Below are positions 15,878-24,752 of a stretch of 34,811 nucleotides of DNA, one piece after another. The position numbers were made by a program, and so were the translations under genes. The stretch spans positions 1 through 34,811 of the forward strand of contig CALIRO010000021.1 in the NCBI GenBank assembly GCA_938042245.1. The letters are read 5' to 3'. This DNA is from an uncultured Thermoguttaceae bacterium (GTDB taxonomy: Bacteria; Planctomycetota; Planctomycetia; Pirellulales; Thermoguttaceae). Positions within the stretch are counted from its first letter, which is position 1, and each line of letters begins with the position of its first letter. The notes beneath the pieces are model-generated. The model was not told the origin of the DNA and made no database searches. It saw only the letters and a list, made by a program, of their open reading frames with translations.

Positions 15878-18800
15878 TTATGGTGGTATGCCTGGAGTCT
15901 TTGGGGCCTGGGAAGGGGCCGAAGGCTCTTGCTCCACAAGGCGCCACTGTTCGACGTTCTCATAAAGGCGGATCGGTCTTGGCCCGATCCCCTCCAACGC
16001 GCGACGATAGGCGAAATACTCTACTGTCTGCCACAACGGCACGATCGGCACTTGCTGGGCGGTAATCCGATGGAGCCGATATAGCGCTTGCCGGACTTCC
16101 GTCCAACCAGGGGCCTGATACAGTTCTGCCAAAGCAAGGGCCAAAAACGACCCCTCTAGGCCAGAAGGAGTAATGTCGGCTAGGAGGCGAGGTAGGTCGG
16201 CTACCGGCTCCGGCATCACCAGTTCCACATAGGCAAGGTCAAACTCCGGCGGCGAGGGGCCGAACAACTCTGCCGGATGCACCTCCTGCAACTGGATGGG
16301 GATGCCCACCCGACGGAGCATTCGCCGAATCTGCCGACAGGCCGTCCGAGCCGGTTCCGTCGGCGGATGCACCAACACAAGCGGCGGCATGTCCAATAAA
16401 TACTCCCCAGTCGACCTCTCCCATCGGGCCGGGCCTGCTCCAGCTGGTTTCTCTTCCGGCACACCCTTTTCGGAGGGTTTTTCGGCCAGCCCCGCACCTG
16501 GCGCCAAAGAAGGTTTTTCTATTAGGGCCGTCCCCTGGGCAGCAGACGAGCCCGGCATCTTGGCAGTAGGCATCGGTGCCTTGGAGGCTGGCGCCGTTTC
16601 AGAGGGCTTTGCCACGGGCTGCTCGCTAACCGGTTTCTCCGAAATGGATGCCGGTTTCTCGGAGACCGCTTCTGGCGGCTTGGGTTTTGCCTGTTCTTCG
16701 GCAAACGGATCCGCCTCGACTGGCGAAGCAGTGGTGCCCGTTGGTTCCCAGGAGAGCGTCTGGGCCAAGGATGAGGTTTCCACAGGCGGTCCCTGAGCGG
16801 AGGAACCGATCTGCTGCCCTGCTGAGGGTTCGGCAAACGGATTGGCCGGCGCAGAGGTGCTCAGCACTCCCCATCCTCCCATCTGGCCAAGCAATCTAGC
16901 AGTTCCTTCTGGGCCAGCAGCCAGGCACCCCCCATCACCGCCTCCCCCTTGTCGGGTCCCGCCCTCTCTCCGAACCTCCGAGGTACCCTCCGAGAATGGA
17001 TCGGCCGGGGTTTTAGCTGGTGGTTTTGGCTCAGCGGGTGGCTTGGGAGATTCCTCAGCAGCCGGCTTTTCCGACGGGGGCATGGATGGTTTGTCCTTGG
17101 CTGGTTCCGGAGGAGCTTCTTCCGCAAATGGATCGGCCACCGGCTTTTTGGAAGGCGGAGAAGGCTCCGCTTTGGGTGGTTGCTCCGGAGGTGGTTCTGC
17201 CTTTGGAGGCTGCGGAGAAGGAGCAATAGGCGGTTGGGGAGACTTCGGAGAAGGGGACTGTTTGGGGTCGGCCGGTTGCGTCGAAGGAACCGACGGTTTC
17301 GCTGCCGGTCCTTCTGGAGGAGCTGCCGCTCCAGGAGCAGGCCCGGCCCCAGCTGCCTGGGTAGCTTGGGCCGATTCCAGAAAGGTCCGGCCTACCCCTG
17401 AAACTTCTGCCCAAGAGAGCCTGGCCAATGCTAATGCAAGCCGGGGATTGTACGTCCGAGGCTTTTGACCCCGGTCATAGGCATAGCCAACCGGATCCTG
17501 ATAGGAAACCCCCACCGGGATCGGCGCACTGAGCACCTGAAAACCTGGCAACAAGCGGATTTCGCGTTTGATTTGGGGTGGGACTGATTGGGCTAGAGGC
17601 TCTTTGGATTTTTCGGCCGAGTGAGTCTCCGGGTGAGCTTGTCCAGAGGGTTGTTCAGCAACTTTCGTTTCCGGTGCGGGTTGGTGGTGGGGGGATTTTT
17701 CGGGTTGGGTTTCAGGCTGGGTTTGTTCCTTCGGAGAACTTTTTAGGGAGGCCGGAACAGCCGGGGATTGGCCCAACCGAAGGCCGCCGCATATTTGGGC
17801 CAGGATTTCCTCTCGGCATATTCCATATTCCAGCGCCCGGCGAAACCGCCCCTGTTTCATCAGAGGCCGATTCGGATTCAGCACCAGCACATGCAACAGC
17901 GGCAGCGCATATTGACCTACCACAATCTGTTTGGATTCCCGGAGCTTTGGGACTTCGGTCGGAGGAATCCGATCGACCAGATCGACGGTGCCGGCCTGCA
18001 GCGCTGCCAACGCTTCCCGGGGATTGGAGAAGGTGAGTTCTACGATTTCTTTCGGTTGGGAGGCAGAGGAAGCGAAATATTCGGGATGGAGGAGGAAAAT
18101 GGTTTGTCGATCTTGGGCGGCCAAGAGCTGATACGGTCCTGGCAGATCTCCAATCGGGAAACTCAGAAGGGCTTCGGGTCGAACATGCGCTCGCCGAAGG
18201 CTAACCTCTACCGTATAGATATCTTTGACGCGGATCGATTCGACCCGATCGGCCCATTCCGGACGATATTCGGCATAGTTGGGATCCGCCAGCTTCAACA
18301 ATAGTTCAGCTAGGCGATAGCCGGTCCACTCCTGGCCGTGCTGGTCCCGCAGATTCGGTCGAAGTTGAAAGACCAGGCGTCGGCCCAGCTCTTCAATCTG
18401 GAAACGAGTAATCGGCGAGCGGTATTGGCCGCCCTCGGAGCCTGGGGCTACCAGTTCCATCCATTGTCGGCTCAGAAGGCGCCCGGTGCGCCAGGCCGAC
18501 CAATCGGCCCGATCCGCCCACCAGAGGAGATCGGAAAATATCGGTTCCCTTGGTCCTTTACCGGCTTCTAATTGGGCAGCTTCCAATGAGTTAGGTGTAC
18601 TTCCAAGGGCAGTAGGTGGCAGGGAAGGGCTAGGCTGGAGTGTTTGGGTCGGAGCAGTCTGGACAGGCCGACGGGGGCCTTCCAGAGGTCTGGTTTGCAG
18701 CCCGAGGAGCTTCGACGGAGGCAGCGCCGCATTCTGCTCAGAAGAGGTCCCGGTTGCTGAAGTTGGGGGCCCTCGCCGGAATGGTAAACATACGCCTACT

Positions 18801-19813
18801 ACAACCCGAGGATACTTCTGCCGGACCTCTTCCCATAGCTGCTTGGCGCCGGGCAAGGTAGGCCAAAGTTGCATCATCTTTCGGGCCGCTTCCGAGGCCT
18901 CCCGAAGGGCGTTTTTTTCCAGGGCGGCTTTGGCCTGCTGCTGAAGCGCAGCAGCCTGGCTGCGAAATTGCCCCTCCCAACGACTTACCACCTCTTGCTC
19001 CGGATACCAACCGGCCAACTGCCGAAGCAGTGCTCGGGCCGACTCGTAATCCTCCGCGGATACATACTGCTCGACCAATCGTTCCACGGCCATGCCCATG
19101 GCGCGGTCAAGGTTCGGCCGGTCTTTATTCTTCTCCCACAAGGTCCGAAGCACCGCCAAGGCCCGGTCATACTCCCGGTGCCGATACCAGTGGGCTGCCT
19201 CCTGCCATAAGGCCTCCTGATAGGCAGCCTCCAAACCGGCCATCTTCGGATAGTGCTCATAGAGATATTGGAAATACTCGTAGGCTTCCTCGAAGCGAGC
19301 TTGCTGAACGTATTGTTGGGCCTCTTGCAAGACCCGCTGCTCGAAAAGCTCGATCTTCACCACCGCCCGCCAATCGACTTCATACTTCGTTTCTGGCCGA
19401 TTCAACAGCCGGACAACGAGCGGCTGGGTAGGTTTTTGGGGAACTTGTCGGCCCGGCAAATCTAGAGGAAAGACCTCCAGCACCACATGGTTATTCGCCT
19501 CATCGAGAAAGATGCGATCATAGGGTTCCTGATCGATCAGACGTCCCGCCAAAGCAGCTCCCGAGGGCGTAGCAGCGGAGGCAGGAGGGGGCAGAGGGGA
19601 TTTTTTTTCGCCAGCCGGTTGGCTCGCATCGGCGGGAACGACTTTTTCACCGGTTTCTGCCCCCAGCAAACCCATCCCAAATATAAATAAACATATATAT
19701 CCTATAACCAGGTTAACCCATCGCCCCCCTCCGATCCAACCAAATACAAAGCGCTGGACGCCGACAGCCACCTCCTCCCTCAAACCCCGACCCCACCATC
19801 TAGATAAATCCAT
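15878..19813 (-). CDS. Membrane-anchored TPR plus family-5 solute-binding protein with long disordered inserts
   Basis: The product resembles the substrate-binding component of peptide/nickel ABC transporters (SBP_bac_5) but is 1311 aa instead of about 550. I prefer the ATG at 19813, 7 nt after AGGAGAGG; an in-frame ATG at 19834 overlaps the previous stop by 4 bp. Approximate layout: basic leader, hydrophobic anchor 33-53 (LVIGYICLFIFGMGLL), TPR-like helices 145-320, Pro linker, SBP domain from 420 (LLWWADRADWSAWRTGRLLS, then ALQAGTVDLVDRIPPTEVP and RRALEYGICREEILAQICGG), insert 690-745, more SBP sequence to 810, a 320-residue Pro/Ala/Glu-rich region with four DPF/NPF motifs, and the final SBP lobe 1135-1305 (PLVLVHPPTEPARTAC, VPIVPLWQTVEYFAYR). 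No permease or ATPase gene is adjacent. The preceding PQQ gene is 17 bp away. Confidence 0.85.
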   Translation of the reverse strand: MDLSRWWGRGLREEVAVGVQRFVFGWIGGGRWVNLVIGYICLFIFGMGLLGAETGEKVVPADASQPAGEKKSPLPPPASAATPSGAALAGRLIDQEPYDRIFLDEANNHVVLEVFPLDLPGRQVPQKPTQPLVVRLLNRPETKYEVDWRAVVKIELFEQRVLQEAQQYVQQARFEEAYEYFQYLYEHYPKMAGLEAAYQEALWQEAAHWYRHREYDRALAVLRTLWEKNKDRPNLDRAMGMAVERLVEQYVSAEDYESARALLRQLAGWYPEQEVVSRWEGQFRSQAAALQQQAKAALEKNALREASEAARKMMQLWPTLPGAKQLWEEVRQKYPRVVVGVCLPFRRGPPTSATGTSSEQNAALPPSKLLGLQTRPLEGPRRPVQTAPTQTLQPSPSLPPTALGSTPNSLEAAQLEAGKGPREPIFSDLLWWADRADWSAWRTGRLLSRQWMELVAPGSEGGQYRSPITRFQIEELGRRLVFQLRPNLRDQHGQEWTGYRLAELLLKLADPNYAEYRPEWADRVESIRVKDIYTVEVSLRRAHVRPEALLSFPIGDLPGPYQLLAAQDRQTIFLLHPEYFASSASQPKEIVELTFSNPREALAALQAGTVDLVDRIPPTEVPKLRESKQIVVGQYALPLLHVLVLNPNRPLMKQGRFRRALEYGICREEILAQICGGLRLGQSPAVPASLKSSPKEQTQPETQPEKSPHHQPAPETKVAEQPSGQAHPETHSAEKSKEPLAQSVPPQIKREIRLLPGFQVLSAPIPVGVSYQDPVGYAYDRGQKPRTYNPRLALALARLSWAEVSGVGRTFLESAQATQAAGAGPAPGAAAPPEGPAAKPSVPSTQPADPKQSPSPKSPQPPIAPSPQPPKAEPPPEQPPKAEPSPPSKKPVADPFAEEAPPEPAKDKPSMPPSEKPAAEESPKPPAEPKPPAKTPADPFSEGTSEVRREGGTRQGGGGDGGCLAAGPEGTARLLGQMGGWGVLSTSAPANPFAEPSAGQQIGSSAQGPPVETSSLAQTLSWEPTGTTASPVEADPFAEEQAKPKPPEAVSEKPASISEKPVSEQPVAKPSETAPASKAPMPTAKMPGSSAAQGTALIEKPSLAPGAGLAEKPSEKGVPEEKPAGAGPARWERSTGEYLLDMPPLVLVHPPTEPARTACRQIRRMLRRVGIPIQLQEVHPAELFGPSPPEFDLAYVELVMPEPVADLPRLLADITPSGLEGSFLALALAELYQAPGWTEVRQALYRLHRITAQQVPIVPLWQTVEYFAYRRALEGIGPRPIRLYENVEQWRLVEQEPSAPSQAPKTPGIPP

Positions 19814-19830
19814 CCGAAAACCTCTCCTGC

Positions 19831-22800
19831 TCATCGCCCAGGCTCCTGCAATGAGAGTGGCTCTTTGTTGGCTGGAAGATTCTGGGGATTCGATCGCACA
19901 GGCGAAGCCGACGTTGGTTTCTCGGATTCGGAACCAGAAGGCGCTGCAGGAACTTTTTCAGCATCTGAGGCAGTTGGAGCCGCTGCTGGGGATTTTTTCC
20001 TCATAAGAAGTTCCGGCAGGCTGAGCGCGTACACGGTCCCATCCTCCCCCAAAACCACCAGCCGATCTTGCACGATTACGGGACCGGAAGCTAACGGCCG
20101 CTTAATATGTACTAACGTATCCATATCCCAACTCCCCCCTTCCGGCCGCAAGAAAACAATCTCCCCCATGCGGCAGGCCACTACTATGCCACCTTCCCAC
20201 CCAACTGGTTCACCGACCGGACGTTCGGTGGGGCTGCTTAGGTTGGCTACGATCTGACCTTGGCTGTCCGCCAGAATATACTGGCCAGCGTCCGTAGCAA
20301 GGATCATCCATACACCGATCTGCTTAGGGCCCCAGATGCACCGGCCTTCCAGGACCGCTGCCTCCGACGGTTCCAGGCCGGGCAATGCGAGGCGAATCAA
20401 TCGGCTGCGGGGGGCTATTGGTTTCGCCTCCCGTTTCCCCTCAGCCGCCTCCCCCTCCAAGGATTTCTCTTTCTGCGAAGAACCCGCCGGTTGAGGTCCG
20501 CTTGGCTCCGATGCCCAGGAAACCTCTTCGGAACCGGAGCGCCACTCTGGGCTGGGGGAGCCTCCCAGTTCCAAGGAGGCTGGCCGGGCAGGTTGCTTGG
20601 AAGCGGATCGCTCGAGTGGGTCTGGCGGGCTGGCCGAACGGCCCTGGGCGGACAGCTCTGCATCCCCTGGACCGGGGGAAGTCTTACCGGACGGGTTTTG
20701 CTCGAATGGGCTGGGCCCGCCAGAGGAGGATTCCCACCGGAACGGTTCCTTTACCAACCAGCCATATTGCCCTACAACGGCCACTCTGCTAACCACTCCG
20801 CCTGGGAAATCCACCCATCCGAAGGCCTTTAAATACGGTTTGGGGGTTTCTGCAATGCCGACCCGATAAATCCGGCCCAAACCGTCCGAAACTAGAAATT
20901 CCGTTCTGCTCGCCGCAACTTCTTTTCCCCCAGACGCCGCCTTGGGAGGATCGGGCAAACCCTGGCTGCCGTTGGAAGCAACTTCTCTGGTCTGCGACGC
21001 AGAGGCCTTCCTACTGGCCGCAGACAGGCTGGCCGGTTCTCCCTTTTCTGTTGGTGGCGCGGGCGATTGGCTGGGGATAATCACCGGCTGGCTCCAGAGG
21101 GGCATTCGGCCCGGTTCTAGAGGAGGTTGGAATGGGGCCAGCAGTTCTTGGCCGCTCCGGTGGTCCCGCAGTTCAATTCGGCCTGCTTGGGTAGGGACCA
21201 GCAGACCGTTAGCAAACGGGGTAGGCCAATTGGCCAAGGGATTTGGCACAACGACCGGTTTCCACTCCGGGGAGCCGTCTTTCTTTTCCAGCAGAAACCA
21301 TCGGTCGGTAGGGGGAGAAAACAGGAACAAAAGATCACCATTTGGTAAACCCACCCCCCGGCCCGGGCCGGCACTCAGCTCCGAAGCATTCCCCCTGGCA
21401 GGTAGCTTGGGCAAAGCCAAAACCGGCGAAGGAACCAGCAGTTGGCTTGTGCGAGCGGCCAAATCCACCGCAAAAATCTGCCCTGTCTGGCTGATGACCC
21501 ACAGGTTGTCGGCGCCGTCGGCCGGCAGGATCGGCTCTCCAGCCGGCGGCACAGCCAACTGCGTTTGCCACAGGCGTTGGCCCTTCTGCGCCTCCACAGC
21601 GCCCACCCACACTCCCGGCATCCCAGGCCGACGGCGCACATGCACCACCGCCTTTTCCAACAGGATGGGCGTCTGCAGGAAAATATCGCTACTTTCCGGA
21701 TCTTGCAGAGGGCGGAACTCCAGTCGGCCCTGGGCCGATTGCACTTCAAACCGGTCCAGACCCGCTCCTGCTACCCAAAGTTCCCGGCCCACTAGGAGTC
21801 CGAATCGGATGAGATGGCTGGGGCCTTCGGGTCCCCGTTGGGCCACTCGTGCCAATGGCGTTTTCCCCCCTCCAGATTGAATCTCGTAAACCCGAATAGC
21901 ACCCCGATCGCTCAGCACCACCAGGCGTTGGTCAGCGGCTATCGGCGGTAGATCCACATGGCCGGGGATCTCATCTTGGAAAAGGATCGGGGAGCCGGTT
22001 TGCCCGGCTCGGCTTGGTTGGCCCACTTCCAGCAGCTTCACGATGGCCTGATCCAGCCGATGGTTCTCCACCACCAGAAGCCAATCGGCCAGCACAACCG
22101 GCGGCGCAAGAACGGTACCCGGAGCATGGTCCAACCGGATTATCTGCAGGCATTGGCCTTCGGAAAACGATAAAACCCAAATATACCAATACTCTCCTAC
22201 CAGATAGATTCGATCCTGCCGGAGATCCACACCCGGAGCCACTTCTACTTTTTGGGGCAGTTCCACCGCCAGCACAGCGGTTCCGGTTTGGAGGTCGATC
22301 CATTCCAATCGGCTTCGATCCTCAGGGAGTTGGGCAATGGCCAGTAAGTGGTTTCGGGCCACCACCGGCGGGGCGGCAAGAGGGCCGCCTAGCACGCTCC
22401 GCCACCGGATCCGGCCCGTAGCACGCTCCAGCCGCCAGAGTTCTTTTCGGCTCTCCCCGGCAACGATCAGATCGCATTGAGGGTCGGCACCAACGGGTAA
22501 TGGCTGTGGCTCTGGCGATCGACCGGTGGCTGTCGGCCCGGTCCATCGGCGCCACAACAGGTGCCCACTGGCCGCCTCCAAACCATACACACATCCATTC
22601 AAACTAATCACCACCACCTGCTGCTCCAGGTTGGCAATGGGTTGGCCAGAAGCGGCGGCTAAAGGAATCGTCTGGTGGATGGAGGAGACAGGCGGTTCGG
22701 TTTGGGCAGGGCGGTTCGGCTCCAAGCGACGCAGTTGCTTCTGGAAACACTCTTTCAGGGCCGATAACGTTTCGCGGAACTCAGCCCGTTTGGCTGCCTC

Positions 22801-24321
22801 TGGATACTGCCGCAGATGGGAACTGGCCAGTCGGTACCCTTCGGGGGGTCGGTCGGCTTGGATGGCCTGGTGGATGGCTAAGATTACTTTTTCGGTCTCC
22901 GCCTGTTCGTCGAACCGGCGGGCTAATTGACCGAGTTGGCCCCGAATTTCATCTATTTCCACTTGATCATGCAGAGACCGGGGCACATACCGATCCAGCA
23001 GTTCCAGGGCCTGATGGGCCAGGGAGAGCTGGTCCGGTTTGGACTGCTTTTCCGCCTGGCCAGCCAGCCCTTGGGCAATTTTCGGTAGCAGAGATGACAA
23101 ATGAACATGTGCTTCCCGAAATGCTTCTTCCCCCGCAATTTCCTCCAAGACCTCTTGGGCAGTTTGGAAGGCTTTGGTCCAATCCCGGCCTTCTTCCACT
23201 ACCTGCCGAAGTTGCGCTATCCCCCGGCGGACTCGGGCCAAACTGGCTGCCGGATGCCTCCCGAATCGCCCCAAAAACTGATGATATTTATAGATAGCTT
23301 GGCTATAGGCTCCGTCGGCAAAGTCTTTATTAGCGGCCTCCAAGAGCAGATCGCCCGACTCCCGCCGAAGCACCAAAATCAACACGATCCCCACGAGCAC
23401 TAAAATTACCAAGGCCCCGCTTCCGACCAGAATGAGGGGGGAATCCCAGCGGCGTCTGGACGGTCGAGCTGCCCGCCCAAATAGCCGACTCCAAAAACCC
23501 CCTCTTGGTGCCACCGGCGCCAAGGGGCCTAAGGGGGCAGTCGTTTCGGTAGCCGCCCCAGCCAACAAACTTTCTAAATCCCCCGGCCCTCCAGGCGGGG
23601 TTTCCAAAGCGCCTAATTCTTCCTCCAACAAGGAGGCGAAAGGGGAAGCTTCTTCGGCCGGTTTGTCCACCGGAGGAGCAGCCCTTTGCTTGCTCGTCGG
23701 AGCGGCTGAGGGAGCAGGCTTTCTTTGGCTAGCAGGTTCTGCTGGTCCGGCCTTTTCCGGAGTGGGTTTAGCTGGGGCTTTGCCAGGCGGCTGTGGTGGG
23801 CCGGCAGCGCCTGGGGTTGGGGCTTTGGCGGGAGGTTGGTCGCGTGGTTTGGCGACTTTGGCCGGGGGCTGCTCGGCCGGTTTGCCAGGGAGCTTTTCTC
23901 CAGGAATTTGCCCAGCCGGTTTTGCTCCCCCAGGTGGTTTGGGCGGGATGGGACCGGCAGGCCCCGGGGGCTGACTGGCACTTTTGGGGCTTTCCTCTTC
24001 CAACGGCGCTAAGCCTAACTCTTCTTCTAAAAACGAGGTAAAAGCATCTGAGGATTTCGGCTCTTGAGATGGTTCGATCGACTCTGGGGCTGAGGCTTTG
24101 GGAGTAGCTGGTTCCAGGCCTCCCAAGTCCTGAAGTTCTGCCAATAACCGTTGGGCCTGGCTGGAGGTCAGATGGCCTGCTTGCACCAGTTGTTTAGCCA
24201 GGCTCTGCGGGCTGATCGGCGTCGGGGCTCTGGCTGCCTGCCGACGTAACCGCTGCAACACCTCCTTGGGAACCCACTCCTTCTGCTCTAAAAGGTTGAA
24301 AAACTTTTCTGCCGCACTCAT
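19831..24321 (-). CDS. Single-pass membrane protein with PQQ-type beta-propeller
   Basis: This is a 1496-aa protein. Residues 1-65 resemble the small helical domain that precedes kinase domains in many planctomycete Ser/Thr kinases (LAKQLVQAGHLTSSQAQRLL). Residues 65-285 are Pro/Ala/Lys-rich and carry a duplicated motif (FTSFLEEELG and FASLLEEELG). One transmembrane helix lies at about 292-317 (VGSGALVILVLVGIVLILVL). Then come TPR-like helices to about 550 (AYSQAIYKYHQFLGRFG). From about 560 to 1440 there are PQQ/WD-like blades (VYGLEAASGHLLWRRW, LWRLERATGRIRWRSV, VWVGAVEAQKGQRLWQ, GTVYALSLPELL), interrupted by low-complexity inserts near 1085-1140 and 1195-1300. With no N-terminal signal, the likely topology is N-terminus in, propeller out. 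It is co-transcribed with the solute-binding-protein gene (17-bp gap) and follows two exbD genes. Function is unknown; BamB-like scaffolding is possible. Confidence 0.82.
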   Translation of the reverse strand: MSAAEKFFNLLEQKEWVPKEVLQRLRRQAARAPTPISPQSLAKQLVQAGHLTSSQAQRLLAELQDLGGLEPATPKASAPESIEPSQEPKSSDAFTSFLEEELGLAPLEEESPKSASQPPGPAGPIPPKPPGGAKPAGQIPGEKLPGKPAEQPPAKVAKPRDQPPAKAPTPGAAGPPQPPGKAPAKPTPEKAGPAEPASQRKPAPSAAPTSKQRAAPPVDKPAEEASPFASLLEEELGALETPPGGPGDLESLLAGAATETTAPLGPLAPVAPRGGFWSRLFGRAARPSRRRWDSPLILVGSGALVILVLVGIVLILVLRRESGDLLLEAANKDFADGAYSQAIYKYHQFLGRFGRHPAASLARVRRGIAQLRQVVEEGRDWTKAFQTAQEVLEEIAGEEAFREAHVHLSSLLPKIAQGLAGQAEKQSKPDQLSLAHQALELLDRYVPRSLHDQVEIDEIRGQLGQLARRFDEQAETEKVILAIHQAIQADRPPEGYRLASSHLRQYPEAAKRAEFRETLSALKECFQKQLRRLEPNRPAQTEPPVSSIHQTIPLAAASGQPIANLEQQVVVISLNGCVYGLEAASGHLLWRRWTGPTATGRSPEPQPLPVGADPQCDLIVAGESRKELWRLERATGRIRWRSVLGGPLAAPPVVARNHLLAIAQLPEDRSRLEWIDLQTGTAVLAVELPQKVEVAPGVDLRQDRIYLVGEYWYIWVLSFSEGQCLQIIRLDHAPGTVLAPPVVLADWLLVVENHRLDQAIVKLLEVGQPSRAGQTGSPILFQDEIPGHVDLPPIAADQRLVVLSDRGAIRVYEIQSGGGKTPLARVAQRGPEGPSHLIRFGLLVGRELWVAGAGLDRFEVQSAQGRLEFRPLQDPESSDIFLQTPILLEKAVVHVRRRPGMPGVWVGAVEAQKGQRLWQTQLAVPPAGEPILPADGADNLWVISQTGQIFAVDLAARTSQLLVPSPVLALPKLPARGNASELSAGPGRGVGLPNGDLLFLFSPPTDRWFLLEKKDGSPEWKPVVVPNPLANWPTPFANGLLVPTQAGRIELRDHRSGQELLAPFQPPLEPGRMPLWSQPVIIPSQSPAPPTEKGEPASLSAASRKASASQTREVASNGSQGLPDPPKAASGGKEVAASRTEFLVSDGLGRIYRVGIAETPKPYLKAFGWVDFPGGVVSRVAVVGQYGWLVKEPFRWESSSGGPSPFEQNPSGKTSPGPGDAELSAQGRSASPPDPLERSASKQPARPASLELGGSPSPEWRSGSEEVSWASEPSGPQPAGSSQKEKSLEGEAAEGKREAKPIAPRSRLIRLALPGLEPSEAAVLEGRCIWGPKQIGVWMILATDAGQYILADSQGQIVANLSSPTERPVGEPVGWEGGIVVACRMGEIVFLRPEGGSWDMDTLVHIKRPLASGPVIVQDRLVVLGEDGTVYALSLPELLMRKKSPAAAPTASDAEKVPAAPSGSESEKPTSASPVRSNPQNLPANKEPLSLQEPGR

Positions 24322-24752
24322 CGTCTTTGTCTTTCAGGCGTCAGAAAAAGAAGATATTCTCTTGAGCAGCACTGAGAGCCTATCCCAAAAGAAGCTTGCT
24401 ATCCCAACCCAATCTTGGCCATGCCGTACCCCCGGAAAAGTAGCGGTTTGGAAAGCGGGTAATTTTGTAACATTTCCGCCGAGTAAAGGAGGTTCCGGTT
24501 TTTTAACCACCCTGCTGCCGCCTGTGCCTGCCGCGGAAGCGGAAATCCAGGGAGCAGAAATTCATCCAAAAAACTGAATTCCTGCTTTCGTAGCAGTGCC
24601 AGGTGGCATCGATCGGCTGAAATGGTCCGGTAATTTCCTTTTTGGCACAGGCTGCAACCCCTTCTTCGCCGGCCGCTTTAGGTTTGGACAGATACCAACT
24701 TACTTCCTTCGCTTGGCAATGGAGTCCGATTCGGAATAGGGGTAAAAGGGAG
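24322..24752. other. 431-bp spacer between exbD and the PQQ gene
   Basis: No gene is supported. Most of it is a REP-like repeat (24460-24635), whose best match is at 26200-26385. The remaining 140 bp before the PQQ start shows only weak promoter-like sequence. Confidence 0.4.
24460..24635. repeat. REP-like element, copy 2 (long form, ~175 bp)
   Basis: It shares, in order with 26200-26385: CCGAGTAAAG, then GGTTCC, a T-rich tract, TGCCGCGGAAGCG, ATCCAG, and a tail containing GTGGCATC and GAAATGGT. The tail extends the similarity well beyond the REP core, so these two copies are a longer family member. The central hairpin is the REP-type CCGCGGAAGCGG. Confidence 0.6.

Noticed and set aside
16216..17414. 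Several long frames opposite or beside the solute-binding protein gene
   Set aside because: They mirror the Pro/Ala-rich repeats of the real gene in other frames (Arg/Pro/Ser-rich or Gly/Trp-rich). Only 16860-16970 was kept as a question.
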